A stretch of DNA of 64,000 nucleotides, from contig NZ_JANTYS010000004.1 in the NCBI RefSeq assembly GCF_024808255.1, forward strand, positions 248,001 through 312,000, in the 5' to 3' direction. The position numbers and the translations under genes are program-made. The stretch is from Mucilaginibacter dorajii (GTDB taxonomy: Bacteria > Bacteroidota > Bacteroidia > Sphingobacteriales > Sphingobacteriaceae). The notes below the pieces were generated by a model. The model was not told where the DNA came from. It ran no database searches and saw nothing but the letters and a program-made list of their open reading frames with translations. Below are positions 34,649 to 44,059 of this stretch, piece after piece (position 1 is the stretch's first letter; each line of letters begins with the position of its first letter).

Positions 34649-35716
34649 TTACTTCACCTTCGACGCAAAACAAACCTTGTGTATAAAGCTTAGCTTTTCG
34701 ATTACTTGGGGTTGAATTACAAAAGGATACAAATCGTGGTTGCCCATGCTGCGGTTCATGCTGTTCATGGCGAAGGTTAACGGCAACCACATATCAATCA
34801 ATGCCTCAAAATTTGCCTGCTCATAAGGATTTGTTTTGATGGTGGCCTGCAAACTTTGGTCGTTACCGGCTAAGCGTGGCGCCACTTTAATACCAAAGGA
34901 GTCGCCGGTTTCCAGGGTATCAATAATGTGCAGGTAATGTGCCCAGGTTTCGGCCCAATCTTCCCAGGGGTGCGAACTGGCGTATGAACTGATGAAGTTT
35001 AAATTCCAGTCGGCAGGCGCGCCCTGGTTGTAATGGTTTTGCAGGGCCTGTGTGTAATCCTGCCGTTCATCGCCAAATAATTGACGGTATTCATCAATAA
35101 ATGGGCTGTTGTCAATCAACCTGTCCCAGTAATAATGGCCAACCTCATGCCTGAAATGGCCCAATAGTGTACGATAAGGCTCGTTCATTTCCTTGCGGGA
35201 TAGCTCACGCTTATCATCATCAGCCTCGTTGATGTTAAGGGTGATCAGTCCGTTCTCGTGACCGGTTAATACCTTTTGTACGGCATTAACATCAGTCAAA
35301 AAATCGAAACTAAGGCCTTTTTCCATGTCCTGTAGTTTGCTCACCAACGGGAGCTGCATTTGTAGCAGGGTATAAATGAGCCGGTGTTTGGCAACCTCAA
35401 TCAGTTGCCATTGCCTTTGATGTTCGGGATCGGTTAGATTGGGCACAATATGGTTAAGCTCGCAGGCCCGGCAAAAAGTGTCGGCACTGTCGGCCGGAAT
35501 GAGCCAGTTACATACATCAAACTGGTGATTTGTGCAGTATTTGTACTGTTGTGATTTTTTGTCGTCGTAAAGGTTATAAACCTCATTTTCGGCGGGTGTT
35601 AAAGTAACCAGGTTTACATCTTCTGGAACAAAGCCCAGTGAGTTTTTGCACGACTCGCAAACGCTGTTTTCAAAATATAATAGTTGACCGCAATTGGTAC
35701 ATTTAAATAGTTTCAT
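34649..35716 (-). CDS. Zinc-binding metallopeptidase with N-terminal zinc ribbon
   Basis: The 355-residue cytosolic protein begins with a zinc ribbon (C6, C9, C20, C23) and has a second cysteine set around C61, C69, C82 and C85. The catalytic HEVGH lies at 190-194 within GHFRHEVGHYYWDRL, and further conserved residues follow in DWAETWAHYLHIIDT. The family is annotated as a putative zinc-binding metallopeptidase and is often encoded beside the transglutaminase/ATP-grasp/alpha-E genes, as here, though on the opposite strand and facing them. The substrate is unknown; a role in trimming the product of the operon is inference from the company it keeps. Confidence 0.9.
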   Translation of the reverse strand: MKLFKCTNCGQLLYFENSVCESCKNSLGFVPEDVNLVTLTPAENEVYNLYDDKKSQQYKYCTNHQFDVCNWLIPADSADTFCRACELNHIVPNLTDPEHQRQWQLIEVAKHRLIYTLLQMQLPLVSKLQDMEKGLSFDFLTDVNAVQKVLTGHENGLITLNINEADDDKRELSRKEMNEPYRTLLGHFRHEVGHYYWDRLIDNSPFIDEYRQLFGDERQDYTQALQNHYNQGAPADWNLNFISSYASSHPWEDWAETWAHYLHIIDTLETGDSFGIKVAPRLAGNDQSLQATIKTNPYEQANFEALIDMWLPLTFAMNSMNRSMGNHDLYPFVIQPQVIEKLSFIHKVCFASKVK

Positions 35717-35992
35717 AGGTTGTTTTTATGTAATAGCTTGTGTGTTAACAGATTTTATAGCGACGGGTTTTGAAGAAATGAAAATAGGAGCGGGATAGAT
35801 TTTACAAACATGTTGAGCAACGTAACAGAAATTTACTGAAGTTTGTCGCGGTTACTAACGTGCGCTTATTTGAGCGGAATTATTTAAATAAAATTACACA
35901 AGTGGCTAAGGGTAAAGTTCCATTTGCGTGACTTAACAGCGTTACCGTATTATGTTATGCCGGTAAACCGGTTACTCATTAAATTTTACTAA

Positions 35993-37717
35993 ATGCCTAA
36001 AACTCGCAAAGCGTTCCTGCTCATCTACATCACCTCGTTATCTTTACTCTTTTGCCCGGCGCTTTTTGCCCAGAATAATTTAAATAAGGAAATTATTCTT
36101 GCTGATATTAAACAGCAACCTATTGGCAAGGTGCTTGATAAAATATCAAACAATGGCAGTTTCAGTTTTGCCTATAATAATAAAACAGTACCGGCAGATA
36201 GCCTGGTATCTTTACCTGCTTATCGGGGTTCGTTGTTTAGCCTGCTTGATAGGTTGCTGGGCAGTAATTATGAATTTAAAGAGGTAGCCGGCTATGTAGT
36301 GCTCCGGCACGCCCCAAACAGGCTTTTTATTACCGCCGAGGTTAATATGCTCGGCCCCAATGAAGGCATCATAAAAGGCTACGTAAGCGACGACCGAAAC
36401 CATACCCGGATAGATCATGCGAGTGTTTACGAAAAAAACCTGCTGGTTTCGGCAATAACAGATAAGCAGGGATATTTTGAACTTAAGCTTAAGGGTTTTA
36501 CCGGCGCTGTTGTTTTAACGGTGAGTAAAGAAAGTTATCGTGATACTTCGCTGTTTATGCTAAACGAGGTTCATGTTTATTCCCGTACGGACGAAAAAAA
36601 ATACCAGTATTATCCGGAGGAGGCTGGCAAGTCGGTTGAATCTAACCGCTTCGCCCGTTTTTTTATCAGCTCCAAACAATTGATGCAAGGCATAAACCTT
36701 GGCAATTATTTTGCCGCAAGTCCTTACCAAATCTCACTTACACCCGGGCTAAGTTCGCATGGTATGTTTAACAGCCAGGTAATTGATCATTTTTCACTCA
36801 ATTTATTGGGTGGCTATACTGCCGGCATCAACGGATTTGAATTTGCGGGGCTATTTAATATCAACCGTAAAAACATGAGATATTTTCAGGCCGCCGGAAT
36901 TTTCAATATGGTTGGCGGCCAGGTAAGCGGTTTTCAAGCCGCGGGTATTTTCAACAACGTACTGCAAAGCACATCGGGAGTACAACTTGGCGGTTTTGCC
37001 AATATCAATGGGGAAGCCAATGGCCTGCAAGTGGCTGGGCTGGTTAACCAAACCAAAGGGTTAAACACCGGGCTGCAATTGAGCGGTTTATTGAATGTGG
37101 CAGCCGAAACAAAGGGGCTTCAACTGGCGGGCCTGGCAAACTGGTCGTCGGGACAAACGGGATGGCAATTCGCAAGCATTGCTAATGTGGCGAAAAAGGT
37201 AAAAGGCCTGCAGATTGCTACGCTTGTAAACATTGCCGATAGTAGTGATTATCCCATTGGCCTGGTCAATTTTATCCGCAACGGCGAAAAAAGCCTTGCT
37301 GTAAGTACCGATGAATCGCTGTTCACTCATGTCGACTTCAGATCGGGCGGCCGTGTGCTTTATGGTGTGATAGGCCTTGGGTTTAAGTTTGATGCCCAGC
37401 CCACCTATGCCGCTAATTTCGGCTTGGGGATTCACATCATCCCCCGGCAGCGGTTTTCTTTAGATGGGGAATATTTTAGTCAGCTTGTTTTTAACGACCG
37501 GAAAATGCTGTACCAGGTTGGTGGCCTGAGACTTTTACCAGGTTACAAATTTACCCGTTGTTTAAGGGTTTTCGCTGGTCCATCCCTGCAGGGAATATAT
37601 GCCGACCAGGCTTCTGATGCAACCGTTAACGGATGGGTGCTTAGCCGGCATAGTAACGGAAGCGGTTCAACAGTTTTTGATATCGGTTTTACCGGTGGGT
37701 TACAGTATTTATGGTGA
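35993..37717 (+). CDS. STN-domain protein with surface-repeat barrel (not a TonB receptor)
   Basis: The 574-residue exported protein starts with a signal peptide ending about FCPALFAQ. An STN domain (about 33-105: KEIILADIKQQPIGKVLDKI, then LLDRLLGSNYEF) and a carboxypeptidase-regulatory-like domain (about 125-200) follow. The C-terminal 330 residues contain about nine repeats of the type GLQLAGLxNxxxxxx (GVQLGGFANINGE; GLQVAGLVNQ; GLQLSGLLNV; GLQLAGLANW), then a barrel-like end. Similar repeats are described for Leptospira-type LA_2272 surface proteins. STN domains normally belong to TonB receptors that signal through FecR; here the plug is missing. A sigma/FecR pair is convergent 8 bases away. 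Confidence 0.8.
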   Translation: MPKTRKAFLLIYITSLSLLFCPALFAQNNLNKEIILADIKQQPIGKVLDKISNNGSFSFAYNNKTVPADSLVSLPAYRGSLFSLLDRLLGSNYEFKEVAGYVVLRHAPNRLFITAEVNMLGPNEGIIKGYVSDDRNHTRIDHASVYEKNLLVSAITDKQGYFELKLKGFTGAVVLTVSKESYRDTSLFMLNEVHVYSRTDEKKYQYYPEEAGKSVESNRFARFFISSKQLMQGINLGNYFAASPYQISLTPGLSSHGMFNSQVIDHFSLNLLGGYTAGINGFEFAGLFNINRKNMRYFQAAGIFNMVGGQVSGFQAAGIFNNVLQSTSGVQLGGFANINGEANGLQVAGLVNQTKGLNTGLQLSGLLNVAAETKGLQLAGLANWSSGQTGWQFASIANVAKKVKGLQIATLVNIADSSDYPIGLVNFIRNGEKSLAVSTDESLFTHVDFRSGGRVLYGVIGLGFKFDAQPTYAANFGLGIHIIPRQRFSLDGEYFSQLVFNDRKMLYQVGGLRLLPGYKFTRCLRVFAGPSLQGIYADQASDATVNGWVLSRHSNGSGSTVFDIGFTGGLQYLW

Positions 37718-37725
37718 TTACTTGT

Positions 37726-38712
37726 TTATTGAATTGAAAACCCATTGCCTGTTTGCACAATATGTAATGATGGTGTGGTGTCTTTGATTACGTTCAAAAT
37801 AGTGGCCAGAGAATCCTCCCGTTTAATGGTAACGGTGATGGGCTCATTAAGCAGGGATTGGTTTGCTATAATTATGTTTGAACCATAAGCTTCGTTCACA
37901 ACTTCAATCAGCCTCCAAAGCGGTGTATTAACAGCCACGAATTGATTGGTACGATAGTAATTATATAACATATCCGTACTTTTTTGAACGGACAATTGCT
38001 TGTCGCCGGGCTTGATAACAACCATTTCATTGGCGTTAAGTTTAACCGCGCCCGATGTATGGCTTACCTGCACAATTCCGCTTTCTACAACTATTTCTGT
38101 ACGATGATGCGTGCCGTTTATATTAAACGTAGTTCCGATATCCTTGATTAAAATGCCATTTGTTGTTACGGTGAATGGTGCCTGCTCATTGTGTTTTACT
38201 TCAAAAAAAGCTTCGCCTGTTAGGGTCACAGCCCGGTGCGATCCGAAATCTGCGGCATAGATTAAAACGGAGTTTTTATTAATGTAGATGACAGAGCCAT
38301 CCGGAAGTGTTACGGTCTTTACATTATTGGCTGTACGGATGCTTACGGTATTCCCTGCATTGTCAGTGCTGGTTTTCAACACATAAGATATCAACCATCC
38401 TGCGCCTGCAAAAATGGTAACCGCAGCCGCTATCCTAAGCCAACTTGCAGCAGGGTACATCTTTCTAACTTTTGCGTCCTCCGGTTGTCTTTCGGTGCGT
38501 AGCTGTTTAAATTTATCCCATGCCTGTGTTTCTGTTAAAGGGCTAACGGGGGTAAGCCGCTTGCCCGATTCAAAGATCATTTTCATCCCTTCCAGTTGCC
38601 TGGCGTTGGCTTCATTTTGGGCAATCCAGTTGTTAACAGCCTGTTCTTCGCCGGCAGTGGCCTCTTTCAGTATATATCTGATCAGTAGCTCTTCGCTTAC
38701 TTCCTGTTTCAT
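37726..38712 (-). CDS. FecR-family anti-sigma factor
   Basis: This is a 328-residue single-pass membrane regulator. The cytoplasmic start (SEELLIRYILKEATAGEEQA) resembles the sigma-binding part; the transmembrane helix is about 91-111; the FecR domain follows (VKTVTLPDGSVIYINKNSVL; LTGEAFFEVKHNEQAPFTV); the end has the DUF4974-like DSLATILNVIKDTTP. Its start overlaps the stop codon of the sigma gene by four bases, so the two are coupled. Its stop lies 8 bases from the stop of the STN protein on the other strand, a likely signal partner. Confidence 0.93.
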   Translation of the reverse strand: MKQEVSEELLIRYILKEATAGEEQAVNNWIAQNEANARQLEGMKMIFESGKRLTPVSPLTETQAWDKFKQLRTERQPEDAKVRKMYPAASWLRIAAAVTIFAGAGWLISYVLKTSTDNAGNTVSIRTANNVKTVTLPDGSVIYINKNSVLIYAADFGSHRAVTLTGEAFFEVKHNEQAPFTVTTNGILIKDIGTTFNINGTHHRTEIVVESGIVQVSHTSGAVKLNANEMVVIKPGDKQLSVQKSTDMLYNYYRTNQFVAVNTPLWRLIEVVNEAYGSNIIIANQSLLNEPITVTIKREDSLATILNVIKDTTPSLHIVQTGNGFSIQ

Positions 38713-39281
38713 GATCGGAACATATTTAATAACATAACAATAAAAAATGGTAAAAACTCTTTCAATTCTGTTCTCAGTATCCGCAGTGCTTTGCTCATAT
38801 GGGTTTCTACTGTTTTAACCGAAATATCCAGGTGATCGGCTATCTCCTTATATTTTAATTCTTCAAATCGGCTAAGCTGGAACACTTCGCGGCACTTATC
38901 CGGCAATTTGTGAAGCGCGGTATCCAGGTGCCTTTCCAACTCGCTTAAATTTAGTTTGCCCGCGGCATCGTCTGTTTCGTTTTTCATTGAATTTGCCGTA
39001 AAGTTTTCATACTTAACCGCTACTTTTTGCCGCCGGAGATAATTAAGACTATCGTAATAAACCGATTTGTACAGGTAAGACTTTACAGCCGCGACAGCCT
39101 GCCATTTGTTACTTTCCCAAAGTTGAAGAAATAAGCACTGCACAATTTCTTCTGCTGTATCCCAGTCCTTCAATAAGGTATAAGCGTAAGCATGCAGTTG
39201 CCTGAAATGGGCTTTGAAAAGCTGTTCAAAAATAACCTCATCCTTATCGGTAGGCATGGCCGTTATAATCTGATTGTCCAT
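38709..39281 (-). CDS. ECF-type sigma factor paired with FecR
   Basis: The 190-residue protein has region 2 (FEQLFKAHFRQLHAYAYTLL; DTAEEIVQCLFLQLWES) and region 4 (LPDKCREVFQLSRFEELKYK; EIADHLDISVKTVETHMSKA) of Bacteroides-expansion sigma factors, with the usual hydrophobic C-terminus. Translation may begin at M1 or M9. It precedes fecR with a four-base overlap. Flanking genes on both sides encode surface-repeat proteins, so these are the natural candidates for its regulon. Confidence 0.92.
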   Translation of the reverse strand: MDNQIITAMPTDKDEVIFEQLFKAHFRQLHAYAYTLLKDWDTAEEIVQCLFLQLWESNKWQAVAAVKSYLYKSVYYDSLNYLRRQKVAVKYENFTANSMKNETDDAAGKLNLSELERHLDTALHKLPDKCREVFQLSRFEELKYKEIADHLDISVKTVETHMSKALRILRTELKEFLPFFIVMLLNMFRS

Positions 39282-39382
39282 CCGCGGCTATAAAGTTCGG
39301 CAGTGTAAAAATGATTGCATTTAATGAGGGTTTTTTTAATGAAGATAACCGCCCGAAGCAGTTACCTTCATGTCAAATTTAG

Positions 39383-39951
39383 CTATTGAAATTTAAAACC
39401 TACCCCAAGACTAAAGATATTGGCCTTTTGCCCAAGTGTTTTGTTTAGGTTGCTAAGACCAAGGCTATACCGGGCGTCAATGGTGAGGCTGCCAATATCG
39501 ACGCCGGCATTGATCACATTTCCAACACTTAGTTTCTTGTAGCTGGAGCCTGCGGGTGCTACCGGCTTGTTGAGGTTGTAGTAAAGATCGGGGCCTGCAG
39601 AAACACGTACATTCATATCTGCCGTATTCAGTACCTTATAACCTATCATTAAAGGCACATTGATTTGCCTGAATTTAGCGTTATAAGAAGCTGAGTTGAA
39701 GTTGTATTTGTCGCTAAACGTAACATAATTTACTTCGGGCTGAAAAAACCATGTTTTACCTACCCTGGCAAATACGCCTGCAATAAAGCCGTTTTGCCAG
39801 ACTTATCGGTAACCGCATTTAGTCCTGTTCTTAAGGTGGAAACATTTGCCCCGGCCTTAATCCCGATCTCGACATCGGAGGTTTGGGCTTTGGCAGCGTT
39901 GATACTTAAAGCCAGCAGCACAGCCGGCACAATGAATTTAATTGATTTCAT
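39383..39951 (-). pseudogene. Porin-family outer-membrane protein with a frameshift
   Basis: A signal peptide (MKSIKFIVPAVLLALSINAA) and EIGIKAGANVSTLRTGLNAV start the protein at 39951, but the frame stops at 39760. The continuation, GFIAGVFARVGKTWFFQPEV onward, is open in another frame down to the stop at 39383, ending LGVGFKFQ. Insertion of a single base near 39797-39800 (so that K-T-G-F-I-A-G is read) would restore one porin of about 190 residues. Either a recent one-base deletion or a sequencing error explains this. It lies between the sigma gene and the second surface-repeat gene, transcribed in the same direction. Confidence 0.75.
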
Positions 39952-40027
39952 GGATGTTCTTGTTATGATTAATTGATGTTGTGTATAAATAAGATCACTG
40001 CGTAAAAAAAGCAGGCATTGATAGTTA

Positions 40028-41002
40028 TTAAAATGCCACTTGTATCCCTGCTGTATAGCCAAAAGTGAGCGCGTCAAGGCTGCGGTTGTTATTGGAGTAC
40101 CAGCTGGAAATTCGGTTTTTGGTGAGGTTGATACCTTCTGGGTTATTGGTATATACAAAATTTAACGACGGCCCGCCAAACAACTCAATGGAATGCGACA
40201 GCTTAAGCGCCGGTAATAACCTGGCCGATGCTTTCAAATAATCACCCTTTTTGAAGCTGTTAAGACCGCCGGCTACAATTTCGGTACTCAGGCGAAAAGA
40301 TTTTGCCGTGTATATGTGAAGCCCAAGGCCAGTTTCATAAGCATATTTTGCTTTGTTATTGTGCAGGTTGTAGCCAGTTCCAAGTATGCCGTAAAGCCAT
40401 TTGCCGCCCGAACGAAAAGTGAGCATCAGGGTTTGATTTTCATCAATAGTTAAGCCGAAGCTTTTCTCTCCGTTTTTTGACAGGTTGATTACACCAATTT
40501 GCAGACCGGCCGTATCTGCAATGTTTAAAAACGAAAGTTGTATACCTTTAACAGTTTTTGCAACGTTTAAGAATCCCGAAATTTGTACCCCGCTGTTTTT
40601 ATGGGCCACATTGGCGAAGCCGGCAATGGCAGTGCCTTTGCCATTTCCATAGGTGTTTAAAAATCCGGCTATCATGCTGCCTTTGGCATTGTTACCTATG
40701 TGATTGGAGAAGCCTGCAAGTTGAAGCCCATCTGCATCTTCCCTTACAATATTGGAAAACCCTGCCAGGCTCATACCTTTTTCAGAACGGGATACACCGG
40801 CTATCAGGTTCAGTGAAAATGTATTTGAATCTTTTGGGGCGTTTGTCCAGTTTGTGCTCAGGGGGTAAATAAGGCCCACATTTATTTTTGCCCGGCCCGT
40901 TCCCTGGGCATAAAGATGTTGACATGTACATGCTAACAGGAGCAATGTAAAAGCAATCATGGTTATTGCCCCTTTGTGCTGTTTGTAAATTCTGCGGTTC
41001 AT
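40028..41002 (-). CDS. Surface-repeat exported protein, paralogue of the 36-kb protein
   Basis: The 324-residue protein has a signal peptide (hydrophobic MIAFTLLLLACTC, cleavage near LYAQ) and no STN domain. It carries about six repeats of the GLxLAGFxN type (GMSLAGFSNIV; GLQLAGFSNHI; GTAIAGFANVA; GVQISGFLNVA) followed by SFLNIADTAGLQIGVINLSK and a barrel-like end with SGGKWLYGILGTGYNL. The last segment closely resembles SGGRVLYGVIGLGFKFD in the protein encoded at 35993, so the two are paralogues. They flank the sigma/FecR pair. Function unknown; a surface-exposed sensor or adhesin role is inference. Confidence 0.75.
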   Translation of the reverse strand: MNRRIYKQHKGAITMIAFTLLLLACTCQHLYAQGTGRAKINVGLIYPLSTNWTNAPKDSNTFSLNLIAGVSRSEKGMSLAGFSNIVREDADGLQLAGFSNHIGNNAKGSMIAGFLNTYGNGKGTAIAGFANVAHKNSGVQISGFLNVAKTVKGIQLSFLNIADTAGLQIGVINLSKNGEKSFGLTIDENQTLMLTFRSGGKWLYGILGTGYNLHNNKAKYAYETGLGLHIYTAKSFRLSTEIVAGGLNSFKKGDYLKASARLLPALKLSHSIELFGGPSLNFVYTNNPEGINLTKNRISSWYSNNNRSLDALTFGYTAGIQVAF

Positions 41003-41478
41003 TGTCTTCTATTTAATTTGTATTTGAAGCTATAGCCCGCAGTTTTCACTTTACCCTTACTCTTTGCAAAAAAAATCACGCGATTTTTGTTAGATAACAT
41101 AATGCACCTGCCAGAACGGTGTCTTTTTAAGCCCAAGTGAAGGCCGGGAGGTTCGTTGTATTTTAAAGCCAATTATATTCCTGTTTAACAGCGCAATTGG
41201 GCAATCATCTGATCTTTTATCCTTGCACTGTTTTTATTGGTGTGTAAAACACGAGTATTTTGGTTTAGGTGTGACAATTTGGAAACAGGCTCATATTGCC
41301 ACTGCTTGTGGAGCTACGGCAGTTTAGCTACAGTTTTATAAAATAATAACAGTTGGGTTTAATTAAGTCTGAATTATGTATAACAAACTGTATAATAGGT
41401 AGTTGTTTTGAGCTTGTATATTGTGGTGTAGAATAATGAGATATCTGTTGGGTACTTCATTAGTTAATAAGTTTAATC

Positions 41479-41577
41479 AAAAGTCCCTAAACAGCGAGTG
41501 TAACGGGACTTTGTTTTTACGAGAGATTCGTTATTTAATTAGGGGAAGTCCCGGAGCAGCGAGTGCAACGGGACTTT
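41479..41577. repeat. Two similar hairpins with GGGACTT arms
   Basis: AAAGTCCC/GGGACTTT pairs at 41480-41487 and 41505-41512, and again at 41547-41552 with 41570-41577. The loops share CAGCGAGTGYAAC, so the second is a copy of the first. They stand in the 850-base gap 41003-41854 downstream of the esterase gene, together with the terminator at 41672, and are probably transcription ends. The rest of that gap shows no gene. Confidence 0.6.
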
Positions 41578-41671
41578 AATTTAAAATCTGTCGCTCAGTG
41601 CTATTCGCGCATTCATTTTCGTTGGTAGGGATAGTTGTTTGATGGTGGGGATTTAGAGCCGTTTTCAGTAT

Positions 41672-41704
41672 AAAAAAGCCCCTTAGAATTAACTAAGGGA
41701 CTTT
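41672..41704 (-). terminator. Terminator similar to that of tRNA-Phe
   Basis: On the minus strand, AAGTCCCTTAG pairs with CTAAGGGGCTT and six T follow. The sequence is nearly identical to the tRNA-Phe terminator at 44439-44472, differing only at two positions in one arm. Confidence 0.7.
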
Positions 41705-41854
41705 GAAAGGGGGGGTGACTTTACAAATCTCGAACTATTTCTTGTCTGATTTGTGTTTAATCGAAGATTTGGACTTATAACCTTTTTGGTTCAAATCGTA
41801 AATGTGGCAGATTTTTAATACTACCTTTTATAACTGGTAGAAGGCTTACCTGTA

Positions 41855-43075
41855 TTATTTCTGCAACTCCTGCAAACGCGATTTAATTTCATTTGACGTG
41901 GGGTTTAACTCGCTGGCCTTTTTGTACGAAGCGATAGCTTTTTGCTTTTCTCCTTTCATAGCATAAGCTGCACCCAAAGCCGCAAAGGCTTTTGAAGAAG
42001 ACGGGTAATTAATTGTATTCATTTCCAGTAGCTTAATGCCATTGTTTAGGGTTGCCGGATTTTTTGCTAACCATTGTGCCCAGTCGTTGAAGTATGCTTC
42101 GTCAGGCAAAATCGGATACCCAAACCTTTGCGATAATCCTTTATAGTGTTTCATAATGATCTCAGGATCGACCTTTTCATCAGTTACCGGAGGAAGCGTC
42201 CATTGGTGATAGATAAATCGAAGTCCGTCATAGTAAGATTTAATAGGAACAGTCATATGACTCTCACTCGGATAGGGGATATATTCGAAATCTAATCCTT
42301 TGATGTTTCGCTTTTTGAGCAAGGAATCAAATTTTAAGACATTGGTATGAAATGGTGATCCAGGTGAAGATGAATCTTCATTGCCATCGCTAAAAAAAAG
42401 CGCTTTCGACAAAGTTAATCCTGCTTTTAATTTTTTATCTGCGAGCTTCAGAAGTAATTTCTGATCCCACCAGAAGGATGGGCTTACGGCAATGTATGCG
42501 TCGAACATATCCGGATAATTAATCAGGCAATTGATGGTTGTCAGGGCTCCGAATGAGTGTCCCGCAAAAATGCGGTAAGGTTGGGTTTTGTAATTTGAAT
42601 TGACATAGGGTATGAGTTCTTTCTGAATGAATTGAAAAAAATGCTCATTTCCTCCGCTGTTCTTATACGGTGAATTAGCCGTGGTATCCGGTTTCCCAGA
42701 ATAATCAGAGTTGCTGTGAGATGGAGTAAGGTCACGGTTACGGTCCGTATTTATTATTCCTACAACAATCAGTGGAGGCATAACAAATACATCTTGCCGG
42801 CTGAGGTATTTAGAATATTCTACCATCTGGGCGAAATGATTGTCGGCATCCAGAACATAGATCACCGGGTATTTTTTCTCAGGATTGGCAGTATCTTTCG
42901 GTGTGTAGATCAGTATTCTTCGATCTTCTTTAAGAATGTTTGAATGTATCGTTGCAACTTCTCCCTGATCGGGCTTAATTGGTTCTGCCTTTTGAGCATT
43001 TGCTTTAAATGAGCAAAAAAGCGGTATAATAAAAAATATGAATGTGAAATTCTTATTCAGGAAACCGGATTTCAT
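41855..43075 (-). CDS. Secreted esterase with C-terminal TPR
   Basis: The 406-residue protein has a signal peptide (core FIFFIIPLFCSF, cleavage after NAQ) and an alpha/beta-hydrolase of the enterobactin-esterase (Fes)/esterase D group: VIYVLDADNHF, the nucleophile S174 in AGHSFGALTT, an acid in FSDGNEDSS and the histidine in PSESHMTVP. The last 70 residues contain a tetratricopeptide unit (AFAALGAAYAMKGEKQKAIA). Related periplasmic proteins hydrolyse siderophore esters or acetyl groups; the substrate is not determined. It is transcribed alone and ends near a cluster of terminator-like hairpins. Confidence 0.88.
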   Translation of the reverse strand: MKSGFLNKNFTFIFFIIPLFCSFKANAQKAEPIKPDQGEVATIHSNILKEDRRILIYTPKDTANPEKKYPVIYVLDADNHFAQMVEYSKYLSRQDVFVMPPLIVVGIINTDRNRDLTPSHSNSDYSGKPDTTANSPYKNSGGNEHFFQFIQKELIPYVNSNYKTQPYRIFAGHSFGALTTINCLINYPDMFDAYIAVSPSFWWDQKLLLKLADKKLKAGLTLSKALFFSDGNEDSSSPGSPFHTNVLKFDSLLKKRNIKGLDFEYIPYPSESHMTVPIKSYYDGLRFIYHQWTLPPVTDEKVDPEIIMKHYKGLSQRFGYPILPDEAYFNDWAQWLAKNPATLNNGIKLLEMNTINYPSSSKAFAALGAAYAMKGEKQKAIASYKKASELNPTSNEIKSRLQELQK

Positions 43076-43437
43076 ATGATTTGGAATGGTGAATTCACTC
43101 CAATATAAGGTTTTTCCTGGCCACTTAATTTAAAAATTTAAAGAATTCCTCAATTCAGTGAATTCTCAACTGGTCTACGTTTATAACTTAGACCTAAAAT
43201 ATATTAAGCTTCCAGCTTATGGAAAGCTTTACTTTCAAATACAGTGGGATAATTGGTAATTGCCAATTTAACCTTAACTTTCAGTCGATATTTTCATTTG
43301 CTACAGTTGATATTTAGGGTGTTAAAAACCCTCTTTTTTGAAAAGTGTAGCAGGAAACGAAGTTTTAATTTAGGATTTAGTATTAGTGCGGACAGTTTTT
43401 CTGGTTACATTTACCCTAAATCTTATTCACATATTTA
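43076..43437. other. Intergenic region without recognised features
   Basis: This 362-base AT-rich gap lies between the divergent esterase gene and the frameshifted secreted-protein gene. Short open frames in it have no convincing start or composition. No strong hairpin or exact promoter consensus was found. Confidence 0.5.
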
Positions 43438-44059
43438 ATGAAGAACGCTGCCCGATTTGCAACTATTGGTTTGCTTTTTGTCTCGAATTGTATTTACGCA
43501 CAAAAACTATACGTCTGGTGTCCCAAAGATCAGTTAATCACCCCCGAGAAAGGATTTTCTTGAACATGATACTTTAGACGTCGTTATTTTCGATGGAAGG
43601 CTGCTGACGAAAAATTCCAAAATAGAATGTACTTCAGAAAACACAGTTAACCAATTAGCTGAATTTATTAAAGCAACATATCCTTCAGCTGTAGTTAGTT
43701 TATTGCCGTCAAGTACCTATTATAAAGACCCAATAAAAAACCACATAACTCTCAAAGTTGGAATTGCTGCATATCAAGCAGCTTTTGGAGCTGACATTAA
43801 GGTGGGAATCGGCAGTATTGGTGGTAGCTTTTCTTTCGGAGTTATCCCTGAAGGCAAATGGAATGCACTTACTGCGTACGCGTTAAAGGTCTATGATTAT
43901 AGAGGGAACAAAGAGGACAAGCACACGAAAGATATTAGTAACATAGCATCTAAGCCGAATATGTTTGGGTATTCATCTGCCAAAAGTTGTCTTAATACCA
44001 CATATATGGAGGCAAATCAAGAGATGTTATTTTTTATAGACGAGTCGCTTATGAAATAA
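43438..44059 (+). pseudogene. Exported protein of unknown family with a frameshift
   Basis: An ATG at 43438 opens a signal peptide (FATIGLLFVSNCIYAQ) and KLYVWCPKDQLITPEKGF, then TGA follows at 43561. If one T of the TTTT run at 43555-43558 is dropped, the frame continues LEHDTLDVVIFDGRLLTKNS and on to 44059, through KVGIAAYQAAFGADIKVGIG and SFSFGVIPEGKWNALTAYAL. The restored protein has about 206 residues and looks like a secreted beta protein; no family is recognised. The break is either a real one-base insertion or a sequencing error. The TCT TGA context is not a known programmed frameshift signal. Confidence 0.65.

Noticed and set aside
43555..43563. Programmed +1 frameshift in the secreted-protein gene
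   Set aside because: TTT TCT TGA superficially recalls the CTT TGA site of release factor 2, but the P-site codon would re-pair poorly, there is no upstream Shine-Dalgarno stimulator and the product is an unrelated exported protein.
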